NCBI GenBank assembly: GCA_014529385.2
Contig: CM043965.1
Location: forward strand, 63,798,433 to 63,862,432
Origin: Adiantum capillus-veneris
Taxonomy: Eukaryota; Streptophyta; Polypodiopsida; Polypodiales; Pteridaceae
Direction of reading: 5' to 3'
Length of the DNA: 64,000 nt
In this document: piece after piece, positions 1-11,891 of the stretch
Numbering within the stretch: the first letter of the stretch is position 1
How the letters are laid out: each line of letters begins with the position of its first letter
The notes under the pieces: generated by a model
What the model was told of the DNA's origin: nothing
The model's database searches: none
Seen by the model: only the letters and a program-made list of their open reading frames with translations
Position numbers and translations under genes: made by a program

Positions 1-2323
1 GCATCTCTCCTCTTTTCGCTTCTTCCTCTGCAAGTAGCTTCTCTTGCTGACTTTTCGAGTTGAGTTCCAATGCTTTCAGTTCTTCAACCTGCGTGTGTGT
101 AGCCTCTAGCTCATACCTGACTTGCTTAAGCTCGTCTTTCTTTGCTTGCAACTGAGCTTGAAGATCCACTTTGGCAGCTTCCAGCACACTCACTTGCAAT
201 TCTAGTTCACCAATAGTTCTGGCTTGCTTCTCTACCTCCTCTTTCATGCAATCGAAATCGCTCGCAGGAGCCACAACAGTACCCTTAGCAGAGGGAGTGC
301 TCAATAATGGTAGCCCATTGTCAGAATTATCATCATCTGTCGTATCTCCGACAGATGCAGCTGCAATGCGGATATCATCGAGAATCCTATCAAGCTTTGA
401 CATGATGCCGTGAGCCTCTCCAACTGAATTAACACTTTCCTCCACATTAAATCTTGGATTCTCAGACATCCATGTACCCCCCAGCTTCGCTTCGGCAGAA
501 GCTAGCTTAGCCATGGCATTCTTACACATGAGGTTAGCGGATTGCAATTGCGCATCCTTACCTGCAAGGGCCCTCAAGGTTGAGTAATCTTGTGGTGAGG
601 GAGAACCATGAGTTGTCGACAATTCATTACAGCCATCTTTGAGAGACTTCTTCGGGGTCTCCAAGAACTGTTCAGATGAAGCATCTAAAGCACATGAATC
701 TGGGTCTTGCTTTGGTTTCTTAAATTGAGCCAGCTCTGTGATAAGCGCTGATGCCCACGACTCCGCACAGCTGACCTCATCATCGAACCTCTCATGAGAA
801 TCAGTCGCACTCAAGCGCAAAAGAAAGCTGTCAAGTGGACTATTTTGTGTAGATTTTACACTTCTAGGAGTGCCTTGCATGGACTCGAACTGCTCTTCTG
901 CTATAGAAAGTTTGTTAGCGGTCCGCGCACACAATTTCCGGGCGGAGTGAAGCTCAGCATTCCTTTTGGCTAAAGTCTCTCTCAGAATGTTGGTCTCTTC
1001 TTCCATGGAACGCAGTTTCTCTGATAAGTCCTGGCAAGAACTTGCATTTTCATTCAAAGAAACAGCCCCAGAGGAGCCCAAAGACCTCCTCCTCTTGGTC
1101 TGTTCACTCTTGTCTGCCTCCATCTTCATTTGCGCTATGGCAGCAGGCCCCGGAAGCCGCCTCCTAACAAGATTCCTCAACCTTTGGCATTCTGCATCGA
1201 GCTTAGTTATCTTTTTCACATCCTCCAAGTGTTGTTTGTGAGCTGCATCCACTGCTTTCCGACTATAATCATTCTCCTGGTTTCGGATCTCAAGCTCCTT
1301 AGTAAGCACTCGCAGCTCATACGTTACGGCCGCCATCTCTGTTGCTTGCGATTCAAGCTTCACCTGAAGAAGCCCTGCCTCCATCTCTGCCTTTGCCTTG
1401 CCTTCCTGCCACTCTGTGATGGCTTTTGCTCTTTCTTCTAAAGACTTAGACATGGCACAGCTTCGCGCCTCCGCAGCAAGCATCCTCTGCCTCAGATCCT
1501 GCTCTATCTCTTCCATCTCAGCTTTGACATTGCTCCACTCCTGCATTTTCCCGTCTATGGCTTCGTTGATTCTCTGTTGCTGCACCTCTTGAGTTAGTCT
1601 TAAATGCTTCATGGAAGTCTTCCGGGCTTCCTCTAGCTCTGCAATTTGTGTAGTTGAAAATTTCAAGGCCTCCTCAAGCTCCATCACCCGCCCCTCCAGC
1701 AAGGTTATTTGCTGTGTTGACGTAGTAAGCTCCTGCTTCAAAGACAGAGCCTCAGCTTCAGCCTTTTCCCAACCTAATCAAACCGAGAGCCACATGAGAG
1801 TTAGCACTTCGCTCATCCATTAAAAATGCACATTCAATGAATAATGCAGTGCAAGTTTTTCACCTGACACAGCTTCCTCTGCTACCTTAGCATGCTGTTT
1901 CACCATCGCTTCTTTGCTTATCAAATCTTTCTCTGCATCGTCGAGCTTCTGTGCAAGTTCTTTAGCCGTCTGCTCTTCTTGCTCCTTCCATGCCAAAGCT
2001 TCAAAAGCTTTTGCATTTTCAAGGAGGGATAGATGCCTTTTCTGCAAAGTATGATAATGCTGGTCTTCAGTACCAAGCAGAGAAAAAAAAATGGTTGATT
2101 TGATGAGTTCACAGAGAGTTTCAAATGATGAGCTCACCTTTTCTGCAGGCCTCGTCGGCAGGGCCAGCTTGTCGACACTACTTTCAACAGAAGAGCTTGT
2201 TCTACTGGAATTAGATACACTGCCAATGCTGGGGGTTTGATTATCTAAAGCTGGGTTAGCACTCATGATGAAACCAGTGCTGCTAATGCTCTTTTTCCTC
2301 CATGGCCAGTTTCTGCGATCCAT
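1..2323 (-). CDS. Filament-like plant protein (FPP family), 5' part, three exons, continues beyond window
   Basis: Long coiled-coil protein of the plant-specific FPP (DUF869) family, thought to act as a cytoskeleton- or membrane-associated scaffold; its molecular role is not settled. Exons read on the minus strand are 2323-2138, 2041-1864 and 1773 to the window edge. Introns are 96 and 90 bp with GT..AG ends (gtgagc..tgcag; gtgaaa..attag). Exon 1 is 62 codons, phase 0; exon 2 ends in phase 1; exon 3 is stop-free to base 1. About 712 residues are present; the C-terminus lies outside. Family marks: start MDRRNWPWRKK, AVSGWEKAEAEAL across the second intron, RRRLPGPAAIAQMK, and DDEVSCAESWASALI. 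The rest is heptad-like Glu/Lys/Leu-rich. The start at 2323 is chosen because family members begin with this tryptophan-rich motif; an in-frame upstream ATG at 2443 would add a low-complexity RERERE stretch. No stop or frameshift seen, so the gene looks intact. Confidence 0.95.
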
Positions 2324-2865
2324 TGTCGCATGCAGACGAGGGGGCGGCGCAAAGCGCAAGTACTCTCTCTCTCTCTCTCTCTTTGCTTCAAGCAGAAGCA
2401 ACTCAAGCAAGCAGTTCAAGCATGCTTTTCTGAATGCTGGCATCCATCATCATTATACCCACAGCCCACATTCGGTAACCTCATGAAAGTATCAACTTTC
2501 TCTTCTCTCTCTCTCCAACAAGCCTCTAAAAACATACACTTTGCATCAAGTAATTATACGTACTCCTTGCCCACATCAGTACATACACAATGCCTTCGGG
2601 AATCAATTGCTGTACCTAGGCTACTACCCACCTACAAGCAAAGCCTATGAGAGCTGTGTGTGCGGAGATCACCTTTGGGCAAGTTACCATTAAAGGTCGA
2701 GCTATGATGACCCTCTAGAAATTACAGAGGCTATTATATTGCTGATTCATGCTGAATGTGAGCGCAAAGGAATCTTAGAAAAAGAAACGTTTGCGAGATT
2801 GCGACTTTGCGTCACTAGGCTGGCTCTGTGTGTGTGTGTTGGGGCTTGTTGGGTGGGGGGGGGAG

Positions 2866-2943
2866 GGGGAGAGAGAGAGAGAGAGAAAGAGAGGGGTACT
2901 GCCGCCTGCTTGTGTGGAGAAATCATGTACACCGTGTGTGTGT

Positions 2944-2991
<48 letters not shown>

Positions 2992-2999
2992 GGAGGAGG

Positions 3000-3030
<31 letters not shown>

Positions 3031-3112
3031 GGGTACTGCCGCCTGCTTGTGTGGAGAAATCATGTACACCGTGTGTGTGTGTGTGTGTGTTGGGGGGGGT
3101 GGGGGGGGGGGG
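2866..3112. repeat. Tandem duplication with GT, poly-G and GA tracts
   Basis: A block reading GAAAGAGAGGGGTACTGCC and onward to CATGTACACC(GT)n starts at 2885 and again at 3022, a period of 137 bp, nearly identical. The copies are separated by (GT)n, a run of about 30 G (2959-2990) and (GA)n. A second poly-G run ends the array near 3112. Confidence 0.85.
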
Positions 3113-3423
3113 ATGGTGTACGTGTAGAAGACATGGGCTATGGCCCTATGGGGCATTTTGGGCATTGATGGCGCTGTAAGAAGAAACGTAGTAGCAATCT
3201 CTCATCAGAAACATCCCATCGAAGAATGATTAAAAAGACATTGCAAAAGAAGAGCCGACAGCAAGCAGCACAAAGGGGCCAAAAAGCTACTGCATTTTGA
3301 CAGAGAGCCTCGCTCTCCAACAAGCTGGTCTCTCATCAGTCCCCTCTAGGCTCTTGGCCTCTCTCTCTCTTTCTCGCCACAGAGTCCACACGGCACTCGC
3401 ATGCACGTTTGGCTTCAGAAAAT

Positions 3424-3424
<1 letters not shown>

Positions 3425-3456
<32 letters not shown>
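3425..3456. repeat. (CT)16 microsatellite
   Basis: Pure CT dinucleotide repeat upstream of the FPP gene. Confidence 0.95.
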
Positions 3457-3460
<4 letters not shown>

Positions 3461-5498
3461 GCCTGCGTGCTTCTCTGTGTCAGAAATAGTACTCGGAATC
3501 TAATGCCTTCGATGCACACATATCCTTCTCTGAGACCTCTCTCCCTCTCAGCACTAGAAATTCCAGAATCTCTCAAAACAAACACAAAGCGCTTCGACAA
3601 TAGGAAAAGGGCCATAAATGAGTTGCACACGGCCGCCGGCCAGCCACTATACCCGGCCATTACCCGGACACTTTGGTCAACAAAATGCTTTCGATCATTA
3701 TCCACCAAATTCCAATCTAAGGTATGATGCAAAGGCCCCACTTCCCCTCACGAGTAAGAGCGGATCCGCACGGGCTAGGGTTGTTTGCCAACTCTGCCGA
3801 AGTGAATTGAGACTAATGGGCATAGTTTTCTTACAATAGCAGGCTAGGGTTCCCACCCTGCCTGCCCATGCAGATCCACCCTAAATACCATGGGGTATTC
3901 AAGGAACAACAAGACATGGCCCATGGGATCAGTGCTTCCAGAGGTCATTCGTGGTGTTCGATTTTGTGGGCCCGTTCGCAAGTTCCCGAATGTGTCCAAG
4001 TTTATTTTTACCCAGAGCTGTTAACCATATAAGTTTGTATTTTAATGTGTATACATGTGTGGTTAGGGCATGAGCCTCTCAAAGCGGACGATGTAGGTTC
4101 TAGGACCCAAACTTACATGGGTGCCCTAATTTTTTGGAGTCGTTTATCCTCCTCGATATGCCTACTTTGTGTTCTTGGTAGTAGATCCCACCACCCTAGG
4201 TTCTTCAAGATCTCGTGGGATTTAATTATCGAACTCAATTTTCTTTTGTACATGCTTGTCATTGCCATAATCACACATGGATTCATTGAGTCGATAATCA
4301 TTGATGTGGAACTAGTGTTGCAAGCATGTCTTTCTTTCTTGTCAACCAAATTTCCTCCTCATTAAGATGTTAACTAGCTTTTAAAGTTTTGCAATTTTGA
4401 TGGATTTTCAAATTATTTCCTTGTTATTTTTATCAATTTTCTTCTTAGTAATATCCTTAAAATCGGCAAAATAGAATTTTCGATCGGCTAGGCTAAGGCG
4501 AGCCAAACTTTTCTCACACAATGTATGGTAGCAAGATTCCATTCCCTCTCCGATAGGGGATGAAAGTAGGATTTAGTATGCAATTGAATGCAGTTGGAAG
4601 TGCATTTGGTTAAGAAATGCTTGAAAAATGTGTCCATTGTGCCCCTTCCATTGTGTTCCTCGCTTTTTGCCTCTAGCTCCAACAGTAAACTTCTTTTCAC
4701 ATGTATATGGTCTTCAAAGAGTGAACTTTTGTCTAGCCATCAAAAAATTGTAGTAAAACCTATAAAAATATTGAAAATTTTACACAAAAGGAAATCTTTG
4801 AATGGAATGCTTGCACATCAAAAATCAACACATTATTCTTCACTTATGCTGTCGATCGACACACCAGTTTGTTGAAAGAATAGCAATTGTAGTGTGTGGC
4901 AATTTGCAAACATAGAATGAGGCTATGCAGAGATGACATGCACGAAGAGGGATAGATGAGCACAAAGAAGATGGCACATAGAGATTGTATCCAATCAGCC
5001 CCCATGCACACAAGTGAGTTCCTCCCTTGTGCATGCATTTCTTTGTATTAGTAAAGCTCAAGTGAGCTCAAAAGTAAGGGGTACATTCCACATACAATAG
5101 TCACAATATATACTTTATTGAAAATAGAGTTTGAATGGTTTAAGAGAGGGTTTTATATGAACTAAGAGCTAAATTGAGTTCGCTCTTCATTGTAGAAGTT
5201 AAGGCCACCTAAAACGAAGGCGTCATAGCCTCTTAACCTAAGCTCTTCATTTAGGAGCTCTCTGATGTAGGTGCACCATTAAAGAGCTAGTGTCTCATGA
5301 TTACTATGTAGGGAAAAGTTCAACTCAATTCAAGTCATTGACACTCATAAAATGCAATTGATGGTATATTGGTACTTAAAAGCCATCATGCAGCTCTTAT
5401 AGTATAAGGTCCCCAACCCAGAGACTGGGGCTAGCTGGACGTAATTTTTTGGCAAGCATTTTTTGATGAGCGCTTTTTTGGAATCCAGCGAGCTGATT

Positions 5499-5505
<7 letters not shown>

Positions 5506-5566
<61 letters not shown>
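5506..5566. repeat. (CT)30 microsatellite
   Basis: Pure CT repeat. Confidence 0.95.
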
Positions 5567-5570
<4 letters not shown>

Positions 5571-5708
5571 GTGTGTGCCTTGCCGGTGCTTGTATGTGTT
5601 TAAAAAAAAGGAAAAATGGTTCAATCATTCTACCACATAAGCTCCAAGGTCTCTTCGGATAGTTTCCTACAACGTTTGATCAATCTGCTTCTTCTTCTTC
5701 ATCATCTG

Positions 5709-5710
<2 letters not shown>

Positions 5711-5797
<87 letters not shown>
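5711..5797. repeat. Compound (TC)n(AC)n microsatellite
   Basis: About 27 TC units pass directly into about 17 CA units at 5764. The same TC-to-AC arrangement recurs at 26674-26761 and near 50.1 kb. Confidence 0.95.
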
Positions 5798-5801
<4 letters not shown>

Positions 5802-6239
5802 AGCACATAGTCTTGTCAAATGTTGTAATATATGTTGGGCAACAAGCTTAAACACCAACATGTGACGTGTCCTTCTATTTTGTAACACTTGTTTGCACTC
5901 GTACACAATCACACCTGTATACAAACACGGAAAATATACCCATAGCAGGGCACACACACTCTTTTCACACATCATGTTATACGACGTGCAACATGACTAG
6001 CCATCAAACAAACAATGATACATGCACAAAAAACATTCGCAACAAGCCAATTTCAATGATTAACACTTTATAAAAATCAAATTCGATTTTGAATAACATT
6101 GAACAACATTTAAAGACTGCAATAACAAAACCACTAATATTAAAAGGGTTTAAAGTACACAAATTAAAACAACAACTACAATAAGATAGATATGGATCAA
6201 AACAGTATAATATGTTATTATGGTGTCAAGGGCTTATTT

Positions 6240-6670
6240 CTCTAACATTAGAGAGGAAAGGTGAAATCTAGTTGTTGTTGTTGTTGGCTCCATTGGCGTG
6301 TCCTTGCGTAGCAATGTATGTCATCCACACTTCTACCAAGACTCCACATGTCGTTCAAAAGCTGCACACTCATGTGGGGTGTGAAAACCATGTTCCCCCC
6401 AAATCATGATTGCATTTTCGGCTAGAGTGGCAACTTGCTCGATATCCCCTTCGGTTGGATGTGCATTGATATCAAGGTCTTGCATGGCATGGAATATGCT
6501 GCCTATGGCCTCATGGACTACACAGACAACATCTTTGTAGTTGTGTGCTCTCTATGTTGTGCATACAACATTCATAGCATACACATTGTTGAGAATGTAA
6601 TTAGCGTGCACATTGTTGATGGGGTCAACACGGGGGGATGGATGGACACATTGATCGCGTTGCCCGTGAT
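6240..6670 (-). pseudogene. Unrecognised minus-strand coding remnant
   Basis: On the minus strand one frame reads coherently for roughly 70 codons, including DVVCVVHEAIGSIFHAMQDL and AENAIMIWGEHGFHTPHECA, before TAG and TGA stops near 6330. Residue composition looks like real protein and not like low-complexity sequence. No family is recognised. It lies downstream of, and on the same strand as, the exon remnants at 7045-7686 and 22094-22310, so it could be the 3' part of the same broken gene; that link is inference. Confidence 0.3.
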
Positions 6671-7041
6671 TGTCCCTAGGCATGACAAATATGTGAATGA
6701 GAGAAAACTAAAGGAATAACTTTTAAAAATAGATAGAGAAACTTGCGAATGAATAAATGAATGAAACTAGTGTTTTTTTGGCTAGTTATAAAGAACCCCA
6801 AGTGTCTTTACTTCAAAGACCATTCGCACCATGTCCTCTGTAATATTTTAACGTAAATTAAAACAGGAAAAAAAAACTCACTAAAAGATTAACCACCTTC
6901 GATTGACTTGCCTTCAAAAATTAAACATAGTTACAAAACATAAAACATAGTGGCAAGCACATAGCACATGATGCTCATCGAAATTCAAACATAGTATGAC
7001 CAACTAATAAGTTTTGGTGTGTCATTACATAGAGAATAAGT

Positions 7042-7498
7042 TCATATGGAGTAATTAATACATATCAGGATTTCGGTTTTTGGTGGCCGCAAACCTTGTG
7101 GCGACTGCACTACTAGGGCATGTGTAGGTGGGGGTCCCATGGGCAGTGTGGAAAATAGTGGCCGATAGAATGGTTGACCATGGCTTGCCCAAGCTGGAAC
7201 TATAGCTGGAGGTCTACTCAGAGGAGGAGCAAATGGCACACTCGACTCTTGGTGACGTCGTAAAGGAGACGGAGGTGGTTGTGACTGTGCTGAATGTGAT
7301 ACCTCGCCCACATGAAAAGTCAATCCTAGACCACTAGGAAGCCGCCGCTGCGATTGAACACATGCCAAAAACAAATTGCAATCCCAATCAATGTTGATGC
7401 AATGTCATTGATGCTCGCACTCCAAAGCCAAGTCATCACAACCTACAAGACAATCCAAAACTGCATCCCCAACCTTTGTGAAGGTGCCCAATAACCAC
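7042..7498 (-). pseudogene. Candidate exon 3 of an unrecognised split gene
   Basis: Read on the minus strand, an AAACAG acceptor (AG at 7499-7500) opens an exon beginning WLLGTFTKVGDAVLDCLVG. One TGA interrupts it at 7405-7407, after which the same frame runs to the stop near 7042. The second half is proline-rich (PPPSPLRRHQE, PPLSRPPAIVPAW), like a low-complexity linker. The first base completes the split TGG codon left by the GTAAGT donor at 7591-7596. Product unknown. The TGA may be a decayed CGA, or the exon may really end there. Confidence 0.4.
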
Positions 7499-7596
7499 CT
7501 GTTTACGATAGCACAAACATTAGGGAACATTTTAATGGCACATTAGCAGAATTTTCAATGGCCAAACCGAGCATAAAGGTGCTCACCTCAACTTAC

Positions 7597-7686
7597 CAAG
7601 CAAAGAACTCACTCTTCTCTACTTCAAGCCGAAATGGTGCTCCAAGGGCATCTAACATCCATGGCAAGTCCTGTAGTGGCTCTCGG
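7597..7686 (-). pseudogene. Candidate exon 2, downstream half, cut by the Copia insertion
   Basis: Minus-strand reading PLQDLPWMLDALGAPFRLEV then KSEFFAW up to a GTAAGT donor at 7591-7596. Its upstream half is at 22094-22151, on the other side of the Copia element. Removing the element and one 5-bp target copy (7682-7686) joins the halves in frame as a 143-bp exon (phase 0 in, phase 2 out), which then fits the phase of exon 3. The fit supports a real exon; the family is not recognised. Confidence 0.5.
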
Positions 7687-7713
7687 TGAAGTCGCGGAGT
7701 GGAGCGTGGATCG

Positions 7714-7758
<45 letters not shown>

Positions 7759-7935
7759 TGCACAGAGAACTTACACAGTACACAGTACGCAGAGAATCTT
7801 GTTTGAAGGGTTATCTCCCAAAACCTTATTATCCACAAAAGTACAAGTGAGTATATACAAAGAGTTAGTGATAAGTGAGTTAGGCAGACGGCCGGCCATA
7901 TCCGTATAAGAGGCCACTTGGGCGTTAATCCCAAC
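7687..7935 (-). repeat. Copia 3' LTR
   Basis: 249-bp LTR, left copy. It contains a (CA)20 tract at 7717-7756, against (CA)8 in the partner LTR. On the coding strand it begins TGTTGGG and ends ACTTCA. Confidence 0.93.
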
Positions 7936-7946
7936 AAGCTCCCACT
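7936..7946 (-). promoter_or_regulatory. Copia polypurine tract
   Basis: AAGTGGGAGCT on the minus strand directly precedes the 3' LTR; this is the usual Copia plus-strand primer. Confidence 0.85.
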
Positions 7947-8020
7947 TAAAGTCCAATGTGGCACTTTAAGTAACTGTAAATCTATAAACATAAATGTACA
8001 AAGATTTACATGGCTGCCAT

Positions 8021-9640
8021 TTATCCAATGCCCAATAACTCACGACAATGCACAAAGCCCTCTCCTGGAAGTCCCTTTGTGAGTAGATCAGCAGGATTGT
8101 CCTTGGTGTGGATCTTCAGCAGTTGTATCTTCTTGTCTTCAAGTACTTCCCTAATGAATTGATATTTCACATCAATATGCTTAGTCTTCGAATGGAACAC
8201 TGGATTCTTTGCCAATTGTATAGCACTTTGACTATTCCCAAGTCTGCTACCAATCTACCAAGCCAAATAGCTTCTTTGCATGCCTCATTTGCTGCAACAT
8301 ACTCAGCTTCTGTAGTAGACTGCGTAACACAATCTTGTAATCGAGATCACCATGATATGGCACCTCCAGCTAATGTAAAGACATAGCCTGATGTAGATCT
8401 CCTCTTATCCAAGTCTCCTGCATAATCTGAGTCCTCTGACACTCAAGTCCTGACTACCATAGCATATGCGCATACTCTTCGTATGTTTTAAGTATCTCAT
8501 GATACCTTTCACTGCCTCCCAATGTTTCTTGCCGGGATTTGACATATATCTGCTAACCACTCCCACTACAAATGCAATATCCGGACGTGTAGCAATCATT
8601 GCATACATCAAACTACTCACTGCAGACGCATATGGAATCTTATCCATTTCAGCCTTTTCTTCCTCAGACACATGACAATCTTGTTTGCTAAGTTTCACAT
8701 ATGGTGGCAATGGAACACTCAATGCCTTTACCTTCTCCATATTGAAACGTTGCAAAACCTTGTCAATATACTCTGTTTGAGATAGCCAAATCAACTTCTT
8801 TGATCTGTCTCTCTCAATGCGCATACCAAGTATATGACTCGCCTCACCCATGTCTTTCATGTCAAACGATTTTGCCATCTTTGACTTCAAAGCTGAAATT
8901 TCTTCCAAGTGTTTGCCAGCAATCAACATGTCATCCACATACAAAATAAAGATCAGCCAACTGCCATCCTTAGCCTTCTTTGTATATAGACAGTGATCGA
9001 ACTCACTACGTTTGTAGCCTTGAGAAAGCATAAACTGGTGGAACTTATGGTACCATGCCCTCGGTGATTGTTAGCCATAAAGACTCTTTAACAACTGGCA
9101 TACCAAATCTTCCTTGCCTTTCTCAACAAACCCTTCTGGCTGCTGCATGTAAATTTCCACATCTAAATCACCATGCAAGAACGTTGTCTTGACATCCATT
9201 TGGTGCAACACCAAATCCAATATAGCAACCAATGCAAGAAAGCATCTCAATGTAGTCATCTTGACCACTGGAGAGAAGACTTCATCAAAGTCAATGCCTT
9301 GTTCTTGCTTAAAGCCCTTGGCAACAAGCCTTGCTTTGTACTTTGGCTGACTATCCTGAGCGGTGATCTTATACCTCTAAACCCATTTACAAGGTAGAGC
9401 CTTTTTTCCCTGTGGTAATTTAACTAGCTTCCATGTCTGGTTTTTATGCAGAGCTGTCATCTCTGACTGCATGGCCAACTGCCATTTTTCCGAGTCAACC
9501 ACTTGTAATGCTTCCTTGTAACAAGATGGTTCTCCGCAATCTGTGAGCATGACATAATTTAGAGATGGCACATAACGATCAGGTGGTTTGAAGACATGCT
9601 CAGAAAGTCTCACCACAACTGATTCTGCCTCTCTAGCCAC
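8021..9640 (-). pseudogene. Copia reverse transcriptase and RNase H, disabled
   Basis: Successive minus-strand segments give the RT/RNase H order: WQLAMQSEMTALHKNQTW, ARLVAKGFKQEQGIDFDEVF, QMDVKTTFLHGD, the catalytic YVDD (8930-8941), TRPDIAFVVGVVSRYM, and in RNase H TEAEYVAANEA and HIDVKYQFIREVLE. Disruptions: TAG at 9377-9379, a TAA at 9071-9073 where family members have YGLKQ (an apparent small deletion), a frameshift near 8435, a TGA in RNase H just after SYVFT-like sequence, and a gap near 8215. It would copy the element's RNA into DNA if intact; here it cannot. Confidence 0.9.
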
Positions 9641-10278
9641 TATAGGTTGTTCCTGAGCCTCTGACCATGCTGTCTTGATGTGCTAGCACTAGGTCCATCT
9701 TTCCTGAAGACAACTCTTCTGATCTCCTCTGTCTTCTCTGGCTTAGCGTGAAACTTGGCTTCATTGAAATGCACATCATTGCTACAAATAAGTTTTCTGG
9801 ACTCAGGATCCCAAAGCCGGTAATCCATCTCGCCCGATTCTCCGTAGCCAAGAAATATACACTTCTTGCTCTTTGGTTCTAACTTATTCCTGAACTCCTT
9901 AGGAATATGGCTATAAGCTTCACAACCAAAGACTTTGAGATGCTTATACGAAGGTGCCTTGCATGTCCATAGCATCTCAGCCACTGCACTCTTATCCAGA
10001 ACCCTACTAGGAGACCTGTTGATCAAATGGACTGTTGTAGCCACTGCTTCTGCCCAAAATCCATCAGGAAACTCAGCATTTGACAACATGCTTCTGACCT
10101 TCTCTTGTATGGTTCTATTCATACGTTCTGCAACCCCATTCTGTGAAGGATTATATGGTGCAGTAAGTTCCCGCTTAATCCATTTTGCTTCACAAAAGTC
10201 TTGAAAAGCTTTGGAAACGTACTCTCCACCATTGTAAGTTCCAAGCACTTCAGCTTCTGACCACTCTGATTCTCCACA
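9640..10278 (-). pseudogene. Copia integrase, downstream half
   Basis: Minus-strand reading contains YNGGEYVSKAF, APYNPSQNGVAERMNRT, AVHLINRSPS-like and VFGCEAYSHIPKE, the second half of the integrase catalytic core and linker. A one-base loss just before YNGGEY puts this half out of frame with the bases next to the Gypsy junction. The upstream half is at 19110-19780. Confidence 0.9.
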
Positions 10279-10283
10279 AGCTG
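10279..10283 (+). other. Left target-site duplication of the nested Gypsy element (AGCTG)
   Basis: AGCTG abuts the left LTR and is repeated exactly at 19105-19109 after the right LTR. Confidence 0.95.
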
Positions 10284-11878
10284 TGTCATAATAATCAATA
10301 TCTAATTCTCCTAAATGATTTTCTCATGTTAAACTGATCATTTAATATGGGGAAGTGCCAGGGGAGAAAAAGCTAGAATATTGGTTAAGCTAGCAGACTG
10401 GCCACAATAGGGATCCAAAGGAGGGAAAATAGGGATCCAAAGGGGGGGCCATCTGCAAAAGAGCCATGTGCAAGAATGGGCTAAAAAGACCCTAAGGTTC
10501 AGCCCATTAAGACTTCCAAAATGCTAAGGTTCCAAAATTCAAAGGTTGTGTCCAAAGGTCAACCTTAAGGGAATTGGATGCTTTGTGTGTGTACAAAAAA
10601 GTCTTTGCAATCCCTACTTGGGAGGGGGAGAGCCTTGCATGTAGGCGATGAGAGAGAAAGCCACACACACACACACACACACACACACAAGCTCCCTTTA
10701 CACAAAGGGAATGAGGGACACATGTCAGCTCCCTAGCCCAGATGCCCACAAGTTGTACCCAATTTCTATTGGATGGCCTTGGAGGTGGACCAATGAGAAT
10801 TAGACTAGAGTAAATCTAGTTTAATTAATTTAAAAGCACTTAATAAAAAGAACCAATGAAAATTAAGTCTCCTGGATGACTATTGGACAGTCTCCCAAGG
10901 GGTTGAGCAGCCCAATGGCTTGCCTGATTCCTATTGGCCAGGAGGAAAAGGGGTCCAATGAGAGTTTAGTTGAATTATTAAATTACCTAAAGCTCTCACA
11001 AAAGGGGAAAGGGGGACACATGTCAGAAGACTATCACTTATGCTGCTTAATAGTCATTGGCTTGACCTGGGGAGGTCCAATGAGGGTAGAGCAAGAGCAA
11101 ATAGCAAGAAGGCTCGCCCAAGAGAGAGAGAGAGAGGGGGGGCTGATTTCTGCAAGGCATTATCACACACACACTCTCACACAGTCTATGTGAGAAGTAA
11201 AGAAGACTATCTCTTCCCAAGCTTTAATGGAGAGCTCATCACCTACTCCAAGCTTGTGAGATAGAAGCCTACATCGACATACTCTTGGCATGTGGATGCA
11301 AATCCAACCAAGAGCCAAGCTTCAATGCATGCTCATCTCCTCTACCAAGCTAATTATTAAGCTATGCTATGCTAATATGAGTGATTATGTGAGGAGATGT
11401 ACATCTTTCTCGTAAGATATTCCTTTTTCCTCTCAATCTACTCTCATACCCTGCTAGCTCTCACCATCTTCGAAGGTGTGTGAGGTCTTGGGTCTAAGAC
11501 CGGGGATAATTGATGTTGTGTTTGCTAAGTGTTTTGCTTAGTGCATGAAGCTTTCATCTTCATTGCACTAGCTAGTCTTGAAGGAACACAAAGAATTGTA
11601 TTGTACAATGTCTCTCTTGATGGGAGAAATCATAATACAAATCCTTTTGGAGGGGGGACCGGCTCCATGCAAATCCGGTCCTCAACTGTTGTCAATAGCT
11701 TAATTTCTCTCTCTTTTGAAAGTATTGTTCATGCTATCTAACTAGGTGTTATGCTTTTTGTTGCTCTCTCCACTCAAGCACTCTTGTAATTCTCATTAGA
11801 AAACTATTCTAATGAAATGCCCACTATGTTCATGCTAATTTCCGCTACACACAAGTTATTAGGCCATTAAATGTTACA
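10284..11878 (+). repeat. Gypsy 5' LTR
   Basis: 1595 bp. It contains a (CA)14 tract (10662-10689), a cluster of CCAAT/ATTGG motifs (10759-11081), a repeated GGACACATGTCAG, and a short GA tract near 11120. Confidence 0.96.
10759..11081. promoter_or_regulatory. CCAAT/ATTGG motif cluster in the Gypsy LTR
   Basis: Ten CCAAT or ATTGG pentamers in 323 bp, starting at 10759, 10768, 10790, 10853, 10882, 10912, 10933, 10955, 11056 and 11077. They occur in repeated contexts such as CCAATGAGA and CTATTGG. CCAAT boxes bind NF-Y factors; a promoter role in U3 is inference. The right LTR holds the same cluster. Confidence 0.6.
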
Positions 11879-11879
11879 T

Positions 11880-11891
11880 TGGTATCAGAGC
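11880..11891 (+). promoter_or_regulatory. Gypsy primer-binding site
   Basis: TGGTATCAGAGC, the usual complement of plant initiator Met-tRNA, one base after the LTR end. Confidence 0.93.

Larger units (their letters stand above)
2324..3860 (-). promoter_or_regulatory. 5' leader and upstream region of the FPP gene, microsatellite-rich
   Basis: No other gene is visible here. On the gene's sense strand the leader carries a (GA)n tract (2360-2384) about 40 bases before the start codon, and a second CT tract lies at 3425-3456. GA-rich leaders are common in plant genes and can bind BBR/BPC GAGA factors; binding here is inference. No convincing TATA box was found, so the transcription start is unknown. 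Confidence 0.4.
3861..6230. other. Intergenic, no gene recognised
   Basis: AT-rich sequence with only short open frames and no recognisable domain. It contains a (CT)n tract at 5506-5566 and a compound (CT)n(CA)n tract at 5711-5797. I see no element ends or RNA genes. Confidence 0.6.

Noticed and set aside
171-1823. Plus-strand frames within the FPP gene
   Set aside because: They lie antisense to a well-supported spliced coding sequence and show no domain.
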